A program made the position numbers and the translations under genes. The notes beneath the pieces are model-generated. The model was not told the origin of the DNA. It searched no databases and was given only the letters and a program-made list of their open reading frames with translations. DNA of 64,000 bases from positions 175,282,995 to 175,346,994 of the forward strand of contig OY992536.1 of assembly GCA_963921195.1 (NCBI GenBank), given 5' to 3'. The stretch is from Pegoplata infirma (lineage: Eukaryota > Arthropoda > Insecta > Diptera > Anthomyiidae). Positions 12,011-24,500 of the stretch are shown here, piece by piece; position 1 is the first letter of the stretch, and every line of letters starts with the position of its first letter.

Positions 12011-12294
12011 ATTTAGACATTACTGAAAAAGGTTTTTATGGTAAAAAAAAAAATTTTTTTGGTCTATAATTTTTTTTTTTTTTTTAATTTCTTTAAAACT
12101 AATTTAAAAAAAAACTTAATAATTTCAAATTGCGGTAAAAAGGCCAACAACATGTTACAATAATTAAAAATATACATCTTTTAAATCGTCACCTAAAATG
12201 CAAAACGCCCTATCTTACATTTTATAAATTTTACAGGAGAAGCAAAAAATGTATTTATATAAAAACTATAAAAGTTTTTATTACAAATTTCTTA

Positions 12295-12740
12295 TACTAT
12301 GTTTAGACCAAACAAAAACTAACTTGTTTTTGGCCAAAAATGATTTGTGAAAACCAAACCGTTTACACCGAATAAATAGAGTTTTTGTTTGTCAAATCAA
12401 ATTAATTATTTTATAAATTCACTAAAAAACACAAAATAACAATAGCCACACGTTAATAAAAAAAATAAATTGCATATTTATTAACTTTTTTAACAGATTG
12501 GAATAATAATTTCACAAAAAACAGATATTTTATTTTTGACATTCGAGTTAAGCAAAACAAAACTGAAAAAAATATTCACACAGAATGATTAGCTAGTAGT
12601 GAACACAGCCAAAACTCTAGTTTTTGTTTAGTTTTGGTTGGCAACGCAGTTTTTAAATTGTATGGAAAAACTACATAGTTTTTGCCAAAAACCAAAAAAA
12701 TATTCAAAAACAAGTTGTTTTCGGTGGTGTAAATACCATA
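12295..12740. mobile_element. 446-bp MITE with TTA target duplication (Harbinger-like)
   Basis: The left end TACTATGTTTAGACC pairs with the right end GGTGTAAATACCATA. Further in, aacttgtttttggcc pairs with aaaaacaagttg. TTA lies at 12292-12294 and 12741-12743. Non-coding. Confidence 0.65.
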
Positions 12741-14475
12741 TTAAATAAGTATTAGTAAAAACACACAAACAAATTCATTTCTGTTAAAAAAAAATATAAA
12801 TTTTTAATATTTGAAAAGTTATGTTAGTAACGCCCTTTTGTCTTGTGATTTTCAGAAACACAAAAAGCCCTAACTGCACTGAAGATGTTTAAAAACACTT
12901 ACCAGATGTGCTATAAGTAAAATGAAACAACATGCTAACAAAATTTTATACTGAATGTTGTTTTATCATATAGAACTCTAACAAAATGTGGGCGGTATTT
13001 AAAAAAGGGGCTTTGTACCTGCTATATAACCCAACACTGCAAAATGTCTCATTTCGTACTCTGTTAATAACATGCTAACTTAATTCGATACAGAATATCA
13101 ATTTACCATTTTAAAGCTCCATGTCAAATGAGTGTGGAACAGGACAAGGGGTATGACCCGAAAAAACCTAATGCATCAAAATGCTTTAACCTTTTAACGA
13201 CCACAGGCAACTAAGTATACTTCCCAAATGATTTTTTGCGATTTTTTTTTTTGTTCAAGTACAAGATAGGATAAATATGCTAAAAGTTGAATTGTAGAAG
13301 AGTTTTAGAGATACAAAAGTTTTGTTTTCAGTAAGTCTCTAACTGGGTCCATTTACTCATTATAAGATCGCAAAGTTTGCGAAGTAATAAATGTGTTAGG
13401 GACAAAATTATCTTTACTTGACAGGCGAAATAAGGGTCAAGAAGGGGGTTCAGAAATAAAAATTTTTGTAGAATAACTATTATTTAGTTGCATTTCTTAA
13501 AGTGATTACGAAAATGGAAAGAAAATCAAAAACACTTCGGCCAAAAATGTATGGTTGTCAAAGCGTTAACTCGGCTTCTGGAAAATTTCTTAAGATCTTC
13601 AGTAAATATTGGGCATTTGATAGATATCTCACTCGCATCCCACAAAGCAGTTAAAGGAAAATACCTTAGCTTTATTTTGAGTTAAAAAATGGCCGGTTTT
13701 TAAAAAATGTCAAACAAGTTTTTGATTTTGCAAAAAAAAAGTAAAAAAATGGTTTTTAATTTTTTTTTAAAGATTAAAGAAATAGCTATCTTAAATTCTC
13801 GGGCCACTTGAGACGAAACCGCCCATATGTAAGTGATGAAATTTGACACAGGCTGTTATATTATCTTTCCTAAGCCCCGTATTTAATGTTAGCGGTATTA
13901 GACATTTATAAGATTTCCAATGAAGCTAACGTTTTTTGTTATACATATAATTTAATAACCTTACTATTATCGAAAAACTAAAATACGATTTTGCGATCAT
14001 TTAAAAGGATATCAATTATCCTTTGCAGATTAAATTAATTTCCTTTAAACAATTAAAGTGCTTGGGCAGTAGATTAAACATCCAATAACTTGAATTTTCC
14101 ATTGAATCATTTTAAGATAATTTAAAAAAGATCTTGTATTTTTTTAAGTTTTACAAAATTGTAACTAACTGCAAAAGTACGCAATATTTTTTTTCATTTT
14201 AGTACAAATTCGTAATCTGCATTAAATTTGGGTTCAGATTAAAAAAAAATAATATTGTCCATACAGTGTATAGAGACTGCCACATTAAAGTTAACCCAAT
14301 TTTTTTTGTATGAAAACTCCACACAAATGTAATTATGAAAGTCGTCAAAATGAACGACCTCTAAACATTAACGAATTCGCCTGAAACTTTTCACAGGGAG
14401 TTGTAAGGCATCAAGTATACGGGCAGCCTTGTGAAGCTCAAGATTTTACTAAAATTCTCAATTTGAACCACTCTA

Positions 14476-14770
14476 ACCTTTACCCTATCTCCACTCTATA
14501 AGTCATAACAGTCACAAGGGCTCCCCTAAAGGAGTTAAATGTATTACCAAACCCACAATTTTTGTAAACCAAACATTTTATCAAATAATATCTACTCTCT
14601 ATCTTGAACCCTTAAGGCGATCCCCTTAAAATTTTATTTCATTTTTTATTAATTTGTTTTATTAAATCAGCTTCTACCGCTCAAATATTTCCTCCTAGAG
14701 GGGTAAAATGCAAAACCTACCCCTAATTCCACTCCTTAAGATAGTTCCCATACAAAAATGATATCGATAT
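14476..14770. mobile_element. Diverged fragment of the long-TIR family seen at 21510-24642
   Basis: It carries ccctatctccactc, agggctccc, cttgaacccttaaggcgatcccc, a cctcctagaggggt block and ctaccgctc. These appear in the same order in the left arm at 21770-22080. Ends are not preserved. Confidence 0.6.
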
Positions 14771-15262
14771 CGAGCGAAATTTAAATACATATGTAAATTT
14801 TCATTGTTCAACAACATTTTTTTATTTTTAGGCACAACACCATGAAATATTGCATTGTAATTGTCCTTGCTAAAAGAAATGTGTAAGTAAAAAAAAATTG
14901 GATTTGTTGAAATAAATCCCATAATTCCCAATTTCTTCGTAAAAAAATTTGAAAATATGATTTTGTGCTGTCATAATTTTTATAGATAAACAGGTCTCAG
15001 CCCAGTAGTAGACCCAAAGGTCTCATAGGAAAAAACATGGGCTTCGTTTGAGTAAAAAAATAATAAAAAAGTAGTTTTCGTTAAAAAAAAAATAATTTCG
15101 ATTTAAAAAAAAATCGATCAAATTTTGGGGTCTTGATTTTTTTTTTTTTTCAAAAAGGTTGAAAAAAGTCCGTCAAAAACGTTTGGAACAAAACTTTCTG
15201 AATGTTATAGCTGAAAAAATATATGGATCCGAAAAAGGGGCCTGTTGACTAAAACCCGATCG
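14771..15262. other. AT-rich stretch, no gene recognised
   Basis: Homopolymer-rich sequence. A short inverted pair (aggtctca...) lies near 14992-15030. Nothing else is recognised. Confidence 0.45.
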
Positions 15263-15270
15263 GATGAAAT

Positions 15271-15911
15271 CATAGATGGGAATTTTTCATTACCATTGAA
15301 ATTTAATTACCATTGGTTGATATCAATGGTAATGAAAAAATTTTCATTACCATTTAATGGTAATTAAATTTTTTTAATTGAAAAAATAATTACTAATGGT
15401 AATGAAATGCACCAATTGTTGAAAAACACCAATTATAATTGGTTTCAAAACCATTGGTTTGCACATTTTTGTTTTTTTGAAAAGTTAAAAATTTAAACAT
15501 CAAAGTATGTTTTTACAAAAAAAATATGAAAATGTTAAAGACAAAAAACAAAACGAAAATAAAAATTTCAAATATTGTGTTATACAAAGGCAATCAACGT
15601 GTGTTTGGTTTATAAAATGTGAAAAACTAAAACACCATATAACAAAAAACAACAGTTTTTTCCAAATATTAACGATTTTGACAATATTGTGACGACTTTT
15701 ACTAATGGTAATTATTTTTTTTAAGTGATGCAATACCAATGGTAATTATTTTTTTTTTAATTTTCATTAGTAATTAAATTGATAAATAATTTAATTGGTA
15801 CAATTGATACAACCAATGGTAATGAAAAAAATTTCATTACCATTGACATCAATTAAATGGTAATTAAACCATCAATTAATTGGTCCCTTTAATTAATTAG
15901 TCCCATCTATG
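15271..15911. mobile_element. 641-bp hAT-type MITE with perfect 8-bp target duplication
   Basis: The ends are CATAGATGGGA and TCCCATCTATG. GATGAAAT is duplicated at 15263-15270 and 15912-15919. The interior is rich in taccattggt/accaatggta inverted motifs, making extended hairpins at both ends. Short open frames around 15500-15740 lie in the AT-rich middle and are incidental. Confidence 0.88.
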
Positions 15912-15929
15912 GATGAAATCGTGTAAAAA

Positions 15930-17134
15930 AGTTTGTTCACTTGAGGTATTATATAAAATAAACAATTCTAAGGCTGGGGTGCATCGGCTTTTCGGTCATA
16001 TCGAGGGATTTAGGGGTTCAAAAAAGGGTAAAAAATGACGCACAAAGTGTTTTTAGATTTTTTAGCCATTTCTTCTTCGGAAACTACCCAGCAAAATTTT
16101 CGGTTGCAAAGAACCGATTGTGAAACAACTTATACTTCCCTAGAACCTGTTCTAATTCTTGTGCAACACCGATTCTTTTTACAAAGGGATTGTCCCAAAA
16201 GCAACAGGTGTTTGTAAGCAAAATTGGAACACATTTTTGTTCTTCGGAACCGGTTCTAGAAGTAAAATTTAGAACAGAAATGAGAATTAAAGAAATATTT
16301 TGAATTGCATTAATTTATTAAAAAAAGATAAAGATAGTCCTATATGACATCGTATATTAATTTTTTTTTAACACACATACATCCTTTTTCGCCTCCAAAA
16401 TCGCATTTTGGGCATTGCAATAAAAATACATCAGAATATGAATTTTCTGCAAACAAAAATGAAAAACATTATTTTATTAGTATTTGTCCCGACCCAGACA
16501 ATCAAAATTTAATTTACTTACCTTCGTATATAGAATTTCGTGTTTTTTCTTGGTGAACACAAAAAAAAAATGATATTTATTTTTTAATTTTTTTGACACA
16601 TAATTTTTTTTTTAATTCCTGAGAACCAAAATGTTATGAAATTTAGATTGCATAGAACAAGCTTCACAATAATATTCACTTAACTTGTTCTGAATAATTA
16701 AAGTGTAATAGTGTTTGATTACCGAAGAACCTGTTCTAGAACAAGTGTTATCGGAATTGGTTCTGAAAAATTTTCCTGGATATATGAAGTTATTATATGA
16801 AAATAATGTTTTTTTAATGCCTATCTAACAGTACCAAAACCATATAACAATCCGTTAAATATTTTTTTTTTTTTCACTAAAAATTGCAAATTTTGTGAGG
16901 TATTTATATAAAGAAATAGACCTACGATATCTATATGAATACGAAATAACCTTTACTAAATTTAATTAGACTTGTATTTTTAATCTATTTGACACTCCTG
17001 TTAGTTCGGTAGTTATCGGAATTCTCCCGAAGGTCCACATTGTTTCTAAACGGGGCAACGAAATATTTAAACTCTTTTAGAAATATTTTAAGTTTCCGGA
17101 AAATCGGTTCATAACGGTTAGAATACTTCCCTTG
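15930..17134. mobile_element. Harbinger-like fold-back copy, left end diverged
   Basis: It shares acaattctaaggctggggtg, a cggtcatatcg block, a ggttcaaaa block and the right arm ending ATACTTCCCTTG|TAA with the elements at 17805-18396 and 45897-48009. The expected left CAAGGGAAG end is missing or replaced. The element at 16087-16780 interrupts it, and the hAT MITE at 15271 inserted just upstream. Confidence 0.65.
16087..16780. mobile_element. 694-bp TIR element nested in the Harbinger-like copy
   Basis: The left end CCCAGCAAAATTTTCGG pairs with the right end AAAATTTTCCTGGA. Inner arms carry gaaccgatt and aattggttc, plus aacctgttcta motifs in both orientations. It sits at a TA (16085-16086, 16781-16782). 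Sibling copies have the empty site gaaaactatatgatg. Small open frames inside look incidental. Confidence 0.68.
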
Positions 17135-17139
17135 TAAAA

Positions 17140-17790
17140 CACTTTTCTTATAGAAAAATTCTGAGTTTTTTTGACATATTTCGTGAAAAAAAATCTTTAG
17201 ATTTGAAGACAATTTTCGTTGAGAAAAATTCTCAGATTTAATGCATTTTTCGTACTGAAAAATTCTCAGACTTTTTAAACAAATTGCGTACATTTTTAAA
17301 CAAATTTCGTACATAAAAATTCTGAGATTCTGAGACGTGCAGAAAACTTCTCAGACACTGCGACATTTTTTGTATGAAAAAATTCTTAGATTCTGCTAAA
17401 TTTTTCGTAATTAAAAATTCTATGATTCGGAAAAATATTTTACATAAAAAATTTTTCTTTATAAGAAATATATATAAATATATATATAAGAAATATATAT
17501 AATAGATTCGTATAGTAAAAATCTTTTTGTATAGAACATTTTTAGATTCTGAGATATTTTTATAATGAAAATTTTCAAACCAGAGACATTTTTTTCATTG
17601 AAAAATGATTAAGTTCTTAAACATTTTCGTGTACAAAAAGTTGAATTTTTTTTAATTTACAAAAATCTCTAATTGTAAGCCATTTATACAATGACTAAAA
17701 AATAAAAATTCCAAGACATTTTTGTAAAGAAAAATTCTACAATTGTCAATATTTATTGTGTAGGAAATTGTCCACTTTTTTGTAGGTATT
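17140..17790. repeat. Minisatellite block, palindromic TCTCAGATTCTGAGA family
   Basis: Same degenerate family as 5450-7590, with repeated aaaattctcagattctgagacattt-like units. It includes a short (TA)n-rich tract near 17460-17510. The open frame drawn on the minus strand at 16985-17314 crosses this block and the upstream element arm, and is not a gene. Confidence 0.65.
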
Positions 17791-17804
17791 GTGAAAAGCA
17801 CTAA

Positions 17805-18396
17805 CAAGGGAAGTATCTCAGCCCTTATGAACCGATTTGCATGAAACGTAAAATATATATAAAAAAGACAATTCTAAGGTTGGGGTGTCTCGGCTTTGTC
17901 GGCCATATCGGGGATTTAAGGGTTCAAAACATAGGCCAAAAAAATGGCAAAAAAAATCGTTTTTTTGAATTTTTCAGTCATTTCTTTCTAGAAAACTATA
18001 TGATGTTTACATATGAGAAGAAAGGTTATTTTAATGCCTATCTAACGGTGACATAACATTGTAAAAAATTTGCTTCGTTAAATAATTTTTTCATGAAAAT
18101 GTGTAAATTTTGGGGGGTATTTATATGAAGATATAGACATACGATGTCCATATGAATACGAAATAAACTTTATTAAATTTAAGTCGACACGTATTTTTGC
18201 TCTAGAGGATATTCCTGTTAGTTCGGGAGTTATCGAAATTTTCTCGGAGGTCCACATTGTTTCATAAGGGGACAACGAAATTTTGAAACACTGATATGGC
18301 CGATAAGCCGACACACCCCAACCTTAAAATCGTCTCTTTTATATATATTTTAAGTTTCAGGCAAATCGGTTTGTAAGGGTTGAGATACTTCCCTTG
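17805..18396. mobile_element. 592-bp Harbinger-like fold-back with TAA target duplication
   Basis: The ends are CAAGGGAAGTATCTCA and its inverse TGAGATACTTCCCTTG. The inner arms ctaaggttggggtgtc and gacaccccaaccttaaaat-like sequence pair over about 120 bases. TAA flanks it at 17802-17804 and 18397-18399. Non-coding. It is the compact member of a family that includes 45897-48009. Confidence 0.82.
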
Positions 18397-18407
18397 TAAG
18401 TAATAGT

Positions 18408-18507
18408 TTACAGAAGGCGAACGATACACACGAACGAAAATTTTACATGCATTTTGTTGTTGTTACAGTAACAAAACACCTGCAAAATTGGCCTTCTATA
18501 AACTGGC
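18408..18507. mobile_element. ~100-bp hairpin, possible MITE
   Basis: AGTTTACAGAAGGC pairs with GCCTTCTATAAACT. The middle has tgttgttgttacagtaac. The target duplication is not resolved. Confidence 0.45.
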
Positions 18508-18509
18508 AC

Positions 18510-19485
18510 TAAAGATTTGATAACTTTTTCCAATTTCAATAAAGACTTTTCAATTAAAATATGGGTTGACATAAAAAAATAGCTTTAAATTGATAACTTT
18601 CTGAAAAATTTTTGGGCATTCAAATTCTGATCCCTGATAGTATTTCACCGTTCTCATCAAAACTGCACCATTTCCAAATATATTGATAAGATCTATTGTC
18701 CTAAATAAATTTGTAAACATTAATAGGAATTTTTTTTAAAATGGGAATCCAAAAACAACTAACCGAGTGTTAATGAATTAGTAGTACTATTTTATTATTC
18801 TCTTCGATTGTGTTTAATCGTGGAAACTTTAAATCTTGAAAACAACTTCTACATTAAATTTTATAAAAAATAACTTAAACAATTTTAACATTCTACTTTC
18901 TTATACAATTTGTATTCATGTGTAAATTTCAATGTAAACAATCATGTCACTAACACAGATTCCCAAGTTAAACAAATACATACAAATATTTTGTTTGTTT
19001 ATGTGTAACTGTGTGTATGAGTGTGTGTAAGTATGCTTTTACACTTCCCTATTACTAAAATTTGTTTGCTAAACTGCCTATTTAAGAAAAAGATATTTGA
19101 ATTAATTTTTCGCATGAACAATTATGAAATTAATTTTCTTTTTAGCATTTACGTTTGCATTGACACATATAAACATACATGTGGAGCTATACATTTCAAA
19201 TGTACCACGAAAACCAATATGTAATTGGATCAAAATCAAACTTACCGGGCTTATTCCAACATATAAAATTAATAAATCATAGAACAAGAGTTTTAGATTT
19301 TTAGAATAATGGGCAAAATGACAAAATTGAGTAAATTTCACATGACATCACTTTAAATGTAATTGTAGCACCACGGCCGCCGGAGCTTTGTTAACAGTTA
19401 TATTAAATACCGGATAATATAAGAATAAGGTTTAGAGTACAGTTTTCAGAAAATTTCTCCTACAGAGTCTTTGTTTTATTTCATT
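18510..19485. other. AT-rich stretch, no gene recognised
   Basis: No family was recognised. It contains tg-rich text (gtgtgtatgagtgtgtgtaag) near 19010 and a small GC-rich island, accacggccgccggagc, near 19370. Open frames at 19021-19341 on both strands overlap each other and lack support. Confidence 0.45.
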
Positions 19486-19913
19486 CCCAGCTAAAACTTG
19501 GTAATGACACATCATTACCATTCTAATTACTTAGTAATGACAGAAAATTACCTTTAGCATTATTTTGAAATGTAAAATAATGACTTATTAATAATGACTA
19601 ACATAAGTCATTATAATAAAATAAAAAATTTTCAGAACTAGATTTTCACGTTTTGACTCACTGTACATTATTTTGAATAAAAACAAAATAAAATTAAATA
19701 TTTTTTTTATTTTTTAAAATTTTTTTTTAAAAAAATTTTTTCATTACCTATAAGTATATATGTAATTGGTTATTAATATTGGTTTGATAATCATTACATT
19801 TGGCACATTTGCTTGTAAATGTAATGGGAAAGGTAATTCGAATCAGAAGTAGTTATAACTTTTGAATTTCCCATTACACATTTCATTACTTGGTAATGCA
19901 AGTTTTTGCTGGG
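19486..19913. mobile_element. 428-bp TIR element, CCCAGC ends
   Basis: The left end CCCAGCTAAAACTTGGTAAT pairs with the right end ATTACTTGGTAATGCAAGTT followed by tttgctggg. aatgacttat/ataagtcatta motifs recur inside. The first bases resemble those of 16087-16780. The target duplication was not resolved. Confidence 0.65.
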
Positions 19914-20024
19914 TTGTGAAAGTTTAATTCTAGAGATATTTTGAAAATGATATTTCAAAAAATAATTGAAGCAATAAAATATGAAGAACTTTGCTGGCAC
20001 GTTATCATGTTCGTTAGGGTAAAA

Positions 20025-20290
20025 ATTGTACTGACAATTTTCTAGCCCTTATAATGAAATTGCCCTATGAAATTGAGAGGAAAATATTGCTGGTGAACTA
20101 AATTTATTGTTGGTGAAATAAATTTAAGTTTTAGTCAAAAAACATGTAGAGAAAAAATTTATTTAGAACGAAAAATTTGAGAAAAAAGTATCATGCCATA
20201 TCGTTTCCTTCTCTATTCCATTTCGTTCCCCGTTCTTTTCAATTTCATTTAAGTTTCATCTCCTTTTATATTTAGGTATAAAATTCGTTA
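20025..20290. repeat. Dispersed repeat, copy 1 (second copy at 26630-26900)
   Basis: actgacaattttc, aatgaaattgccctatgaaatt, aacatgtagagaaaaaattta, cgttccccgttct and catctcctttta occur in the same order at 26630-26900. This establishes a repeat of about 260 bases. Its type is unknown. Confidence 0.7.
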
Positions 20291-20295
20291 AAGAT

Positions 20296-20690
20296 ATAAA
20301 ACAAGTAAGAAAGTTATAGTCGGTCTTGACCGACTATATGATACCCTACACCTGTGTTTTTCGGAAAATGGGTCCAAGTCCAAACATGCACCGATTGGAT
20401 CTGTCTTTTTTTAGATCTTTATTTAGTGTAGAAAACACACACATATCAAATTTTAGTGGAATTGTTTTATTTTTTTGTCAATAGACCGATTTCACTGAAT
20501 ATCTGTCGAAACTTTATGTGGGGGACTAAGTCCAAAACTGGTCCAATTATATATTTTTTAAATATTTACATTTTTATGAATTTTGAGGGAATTATGTGAA
20601 TATCGGGAGTGTGGTTTGTATGGGGACTTCCAAAGGGACTGACCCAATTTCTTTGAAATTTGATATGGTGATTCGTGTATACAAAATTTT
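20296..20690 (+). mobile_element. Helentron/mini-me-like fragment
   Basis: It starts aaaacaagtaagaaag followed by the hairpin AGTCGGTCTTGACCGACT, then gataccctacacc and a diverged body. The same terminus, reversed, ends the complete element at 56966-57832. Such termini are common in dipteran DINE-1/mini-me type repeats. The (GTCY)n part is missing, so this is a truncated copy. Confidence 0.6.
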
Positions 20691-20699
20691 ATTACCTGC

Positions 20700-21110
20700 T
20701 AAATTCAAACAGTGATAAATTCTGTTTTCATTTTTAAATTAATAAAAATTATTTATTATTCGACCCTTAAAATTCTATTTTTGAGAAAGATTGTTCTAGC
20801 TCAAGGTCATATTTATTTTACTAATCATTACGATGATATTGTCAATGTAACAATTTTCAAGAAACTTTTTATAAAGTTGTTTGTTTTAAATTGATTGGTT
20901 TGGTCATTTTGCAAGACTTACTCGAGACGTGTTTCAGAATTCGTCAAATTCCATTGTCAAGAGTATTTAGCAAATCGACAATCGTTTGTGGCAAAACATA
21001 AAGTCTTATATTCGTATGTAAATAGGTATAATGAGAATTTATGTACTAAATACACAACATTATACAGCTCTAAATTCTAAAGTCATAACCAAACCACAAA
21101 CGATTGTCAA
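20700..21110. other. AT-rich stretch with inverted fragments
   Basis: ttggtttggtcat near 20895 is matched inverted by taaccaaaccacaaacgattgtca near 21085, with acaatcgtttgtgg near 20980 between them. tctagctcaaggtcatatt near 20797 resembles the flanks at 25605 and 26595. No gene is seen. Confidence 0.4.
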
Positions 21111-21115
21111 TCATG

Positions 21116-21439
21116 TTTCCTTTTAAAAGGACTTCTAAATTTTAAAGGACTAAATTTTATAAAATATTTTTTTAATATTTGTACTTGTCCTAACATGCCA
21201 CTAGCGATAGCAAATCAAAAATTTATCCTTTAATATCATTCAAAATTTTCAACAAAATATTTTGATAACGTTTTCAAATGACCTTATTCATATCCTTTTG
21301 TTCTGATATGGCAAAATAAAAAAAATTAAAAATAAGAGGGATCCTCGTCTTTCAGTGTCATCCTAGGAAAAGTACAAATATTGCAAAAATATTTTACAAA
21401 ATGTATCCTTTAAAACTTTGAAGTCCTTTTAAAAGGAAC
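21116..21439. mobile_element. ~325-bp TIR element, TTTCCTTTTAAAAGGAC ends
   Basis: TTTCCTTTTAAAAGGACTTC at the left is mirrored by gaagtccttttaaaaggaa at the right. ttaaaggac/tcctttaaaa is repeated inside. The target duplication is not clear. Non-coding. Confidence 0.6.
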
Positions 21440-21509
21440 AGGATCACGAAAAGAAAAACTGTAAATGCTGTTTTACTCCATTTGATCTCTGCTTTCAGAC
21501 GTATATCAC

Positions 21510-24500
21510 TAGGGGTGGGATAGTGCACGAGTTTCCGATTTCGACCCGCTAGAACCGCTTATTTTGTGAGGTTCGTAAAAAAAATGCATGAGCCAAAAAA
21601 TGGGGCAGGTCGGATAGGATCTAGGGGTCGCTCATCGGGGTCAAAGTTGGGCGTAAAGGGGAAAAGATACGCAAAAAGCTCCGCAACTCCTCTGGTTTTG
21701 CCCCCAAAGGGGTCAAATGTGAGACCAACCCCCATTATTTTTTCCTCTCGAACACTTTTGCCGAATACACCTAAACCTTATCTCCACTTCCTAAGGGGGC
21801 TCCCATACAAAGGTTTAATTTTTAAAAAAATTTGCTCCTACCTCTCTAGCAGTCCAAGAAGTGACCGTAGAGGAACCAAATGTATGACCAACCCCCAATA
21901 TTTTTTCAACCCCAACATTTTCTTAGAACATGCCTACCCTCTATCTTCAACCCTTAGGGTGGTCCCCATACATTTTTTTTTAATTTTTTCTTAATTTGTT
22001 TTATTACATCAGCTCCTACCGGTCCAATGGTGCCTCCTAGAGGGGTCATTAGCAAGGCCGACCCCCATTTATTTTCAGCCCCCAACATTTCTTTTGAATA
22101 TGCCACTTCCCTATCTCCAATTCCTAAGGGGTCTCCCACACAAAATGACATTTTTATAAAATTTGCTCCCACCGCTCTAACTGGCACAGGGGTGACCCTA
22201 GAGAAGTTAAATGTATGACTGGCCCCCAATATTTTTTCAGCCCCAACATTTTCCCCAAACAAACCTATCCTCCATTTTTAAGTCTTAAGGGGGTCCCCAC
22301 ACATTTTTTTATTTTTTTATAAAATCAGATCGTATCGCTCCCATGGTGCCTCCTAGGAATAGGGAATGCAGACTTACGCCCATTAGTTTTTTCGTATTTC
22401 CACTTTGTAAGAGTTCTCCCCTTAGTAAAACAAAATTCGTAATGGTACTGGAACCCAACGTTGGAGTGTTTAGAATTTACAAAAGTACAATAAGTAACAA
22501 CACTTTTTTTATAAAATCAGCTCTTTCCGCTCCTATAGTTCCTCTTAGGGAAGGGAAATGCAGACTGACCCCCTATATCTGCCATGCAAACATTATATTT
22601 ATGAACTTCAATTAAAATAAGTGTTTGAAACCAAATACGCAAAACGTCTGGACCAGGAGTGCCAATGTTTGCGCGTTTTAAAGAGAAGTGGGAAAATATA
22701 AATAAAAGTCAAACCATACAGTCCTGACATAGAAGATTAGAAAGTGGCTGGCAACATACCAGCTTAAGTCCAAACTGCATCAAGTTGTTTTGTTGTGCTC
22801 AAATTAAGGAAAATCGACCCAGAGACGACTTCAAGGAGTTTCTTGAAATTGTTTTATTATACCTTGGTGAAAATATTCCTAATAATCATTTTAGCTCACC
22901 AGGATCCATCAGTCATGCTCGATGGATGGCAAAAGGCATATATTGCCTAAAAATATTTTAGGTTTGACCAAAAACAATTTACGTTAAATTTTGGATTAGC
23001 GCCTCTAAAGCAATAGAACCTCCAAATAATGATTTGAATTTTTTTAAAGCGATTGCTAATTTTGCTTCAATTAATAAGATGTCTCAACGATTGGAGAAGA
23101 GATTCTCTCACATCTTTGGTATCTCAGTGGTGAAGCAGTTGCACTATTTGATTCGAATATCTCTTGTTAAATAAAACGAAAAATGGCAAATGCAAGGAGG
23201 AAGAGTTATCTGACGAAAAGATGGACGAATCGTCCGACGAAGGCAGCGAAGAAAAATAAGACGATGATATCGGGGAAGATTATGACTCGGGGGATGGCGG
23301 CGAAAGTGGCAACAAAGATCGTGATCATCCAGTACACGTTGTTGGATTCGAAGGTGTGAAAATAATTAACATGGAATCGAAACAAGTAGATCCAGAACTT
23401 ATAATATAAGAGACACCAAAATTTTTTGCACGCTTCTGATTAACAACAAATTTCATTGGTTCCGGTCCAAACACTTGGGAAAATTGTGAGGACTACCAGC
23501 AAGCGCTGCAAATATTACTTCAATTACATGTTTTCAACGACGCTACCGAAAGAGGCGTAAAATTAATAGAGGACTATAACAACGTATTGGGCCGTAATGG
23601 AGAGGAAAAAACATTACCCTAACAAAGTGGAAATACGACGTAGGTATGTTGGGACAAAAAATGGGGAGGCAAAAATTATTGGAGCGGTAAGATCTGATTT
23701 TATATACTAAAATTATAAAAAATGTGTGGGAACCCCCTTAAGACTTAAAAATAAGGGGTAGGTTTGTTTGGGGAAAATGTTGGGGCTAAAAAAATATTGG
23801 GGGCAACTTTCTTTTGATTTTATAAAAAAATAAAAAAAAATGTGTGGGGACCCCCTTAAGGCTTAAAAATAGAGGGTAGGTTTGTTTGGGGAAAATGTTG
23901 GGGCTGAAAAAATATTGGGGGTCAGTCATACATTTAAATTCTCTAGGGTCATCCCTGCGCCAGTTAGAGCGGTGGGAACAAATTTTATAAAAATGTCATT
24001 TTGTGTGGGAGACCCCTTAGGAATTGGAGATACGTAGTTAGCGTGTTCAGATGAAATGTTTGGGGCTAAAAATAAATGGGGGTCGGTCTTGCTAATGACC
24101 CCTCTAGGAAGCACCGTTGGACCGGTAGGAGCTGATTTAAAAAAAAAATAAGAAAAAATAAAAAAAATGTATGGGGACCACCCTAACGGTTGAAGATAGA
24201 GGGTATGCCTGTTCTAAGAAAATGTTGGGGATGAAAAAATATTGGGGGTCGGTCATACATTTGATTCCTCTAGGGTCACTTCTAGGACAGCTGGAGAGGT
24301 AGGAGCAAATATTTTTTAACATTCAACCTTTGTATGGGAGCCCCCTTAATGAGAGGAGATAGGGCTTAGGTATATTTGGCAAAAGTGTTTGGGGCAAAAA
24401 AATAATGGGGGCCGGTCTCACATTTGACCACTCTAGGGGCAAAACCAGAGGAGTTGTGGGGCTTTTTGTGGATTTTTTCCCATGTACGCCCAACTTTGAC

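Larger units (their letters stand above)
11642..14473. mobile_element. Large TIR element, GGGTGGARCAAA family, copy 2
   Basis: It begins GGGTGGAACAAATATAGC and ends TTTGAACCACTC, with TA on both sides. It lies only about 16 bases from copy 1, in the same orientation. Two smaller elements are nested at 11832-12010 and 12295-12740. The rest is AT-rich text with no readable protein. A block near 13620-13850 resembles the right arm of the fold-back at 35002-36746. Confidence 0.58.

Noticed and set aside
21566..21994. 142-codon open frame on the plus strand
   Set aside because: Lies wholly in the left inverted arm, and its mirror exists in the right arm (24137-24574). The arm is built of nucleotide repeats, not a conserved protein.
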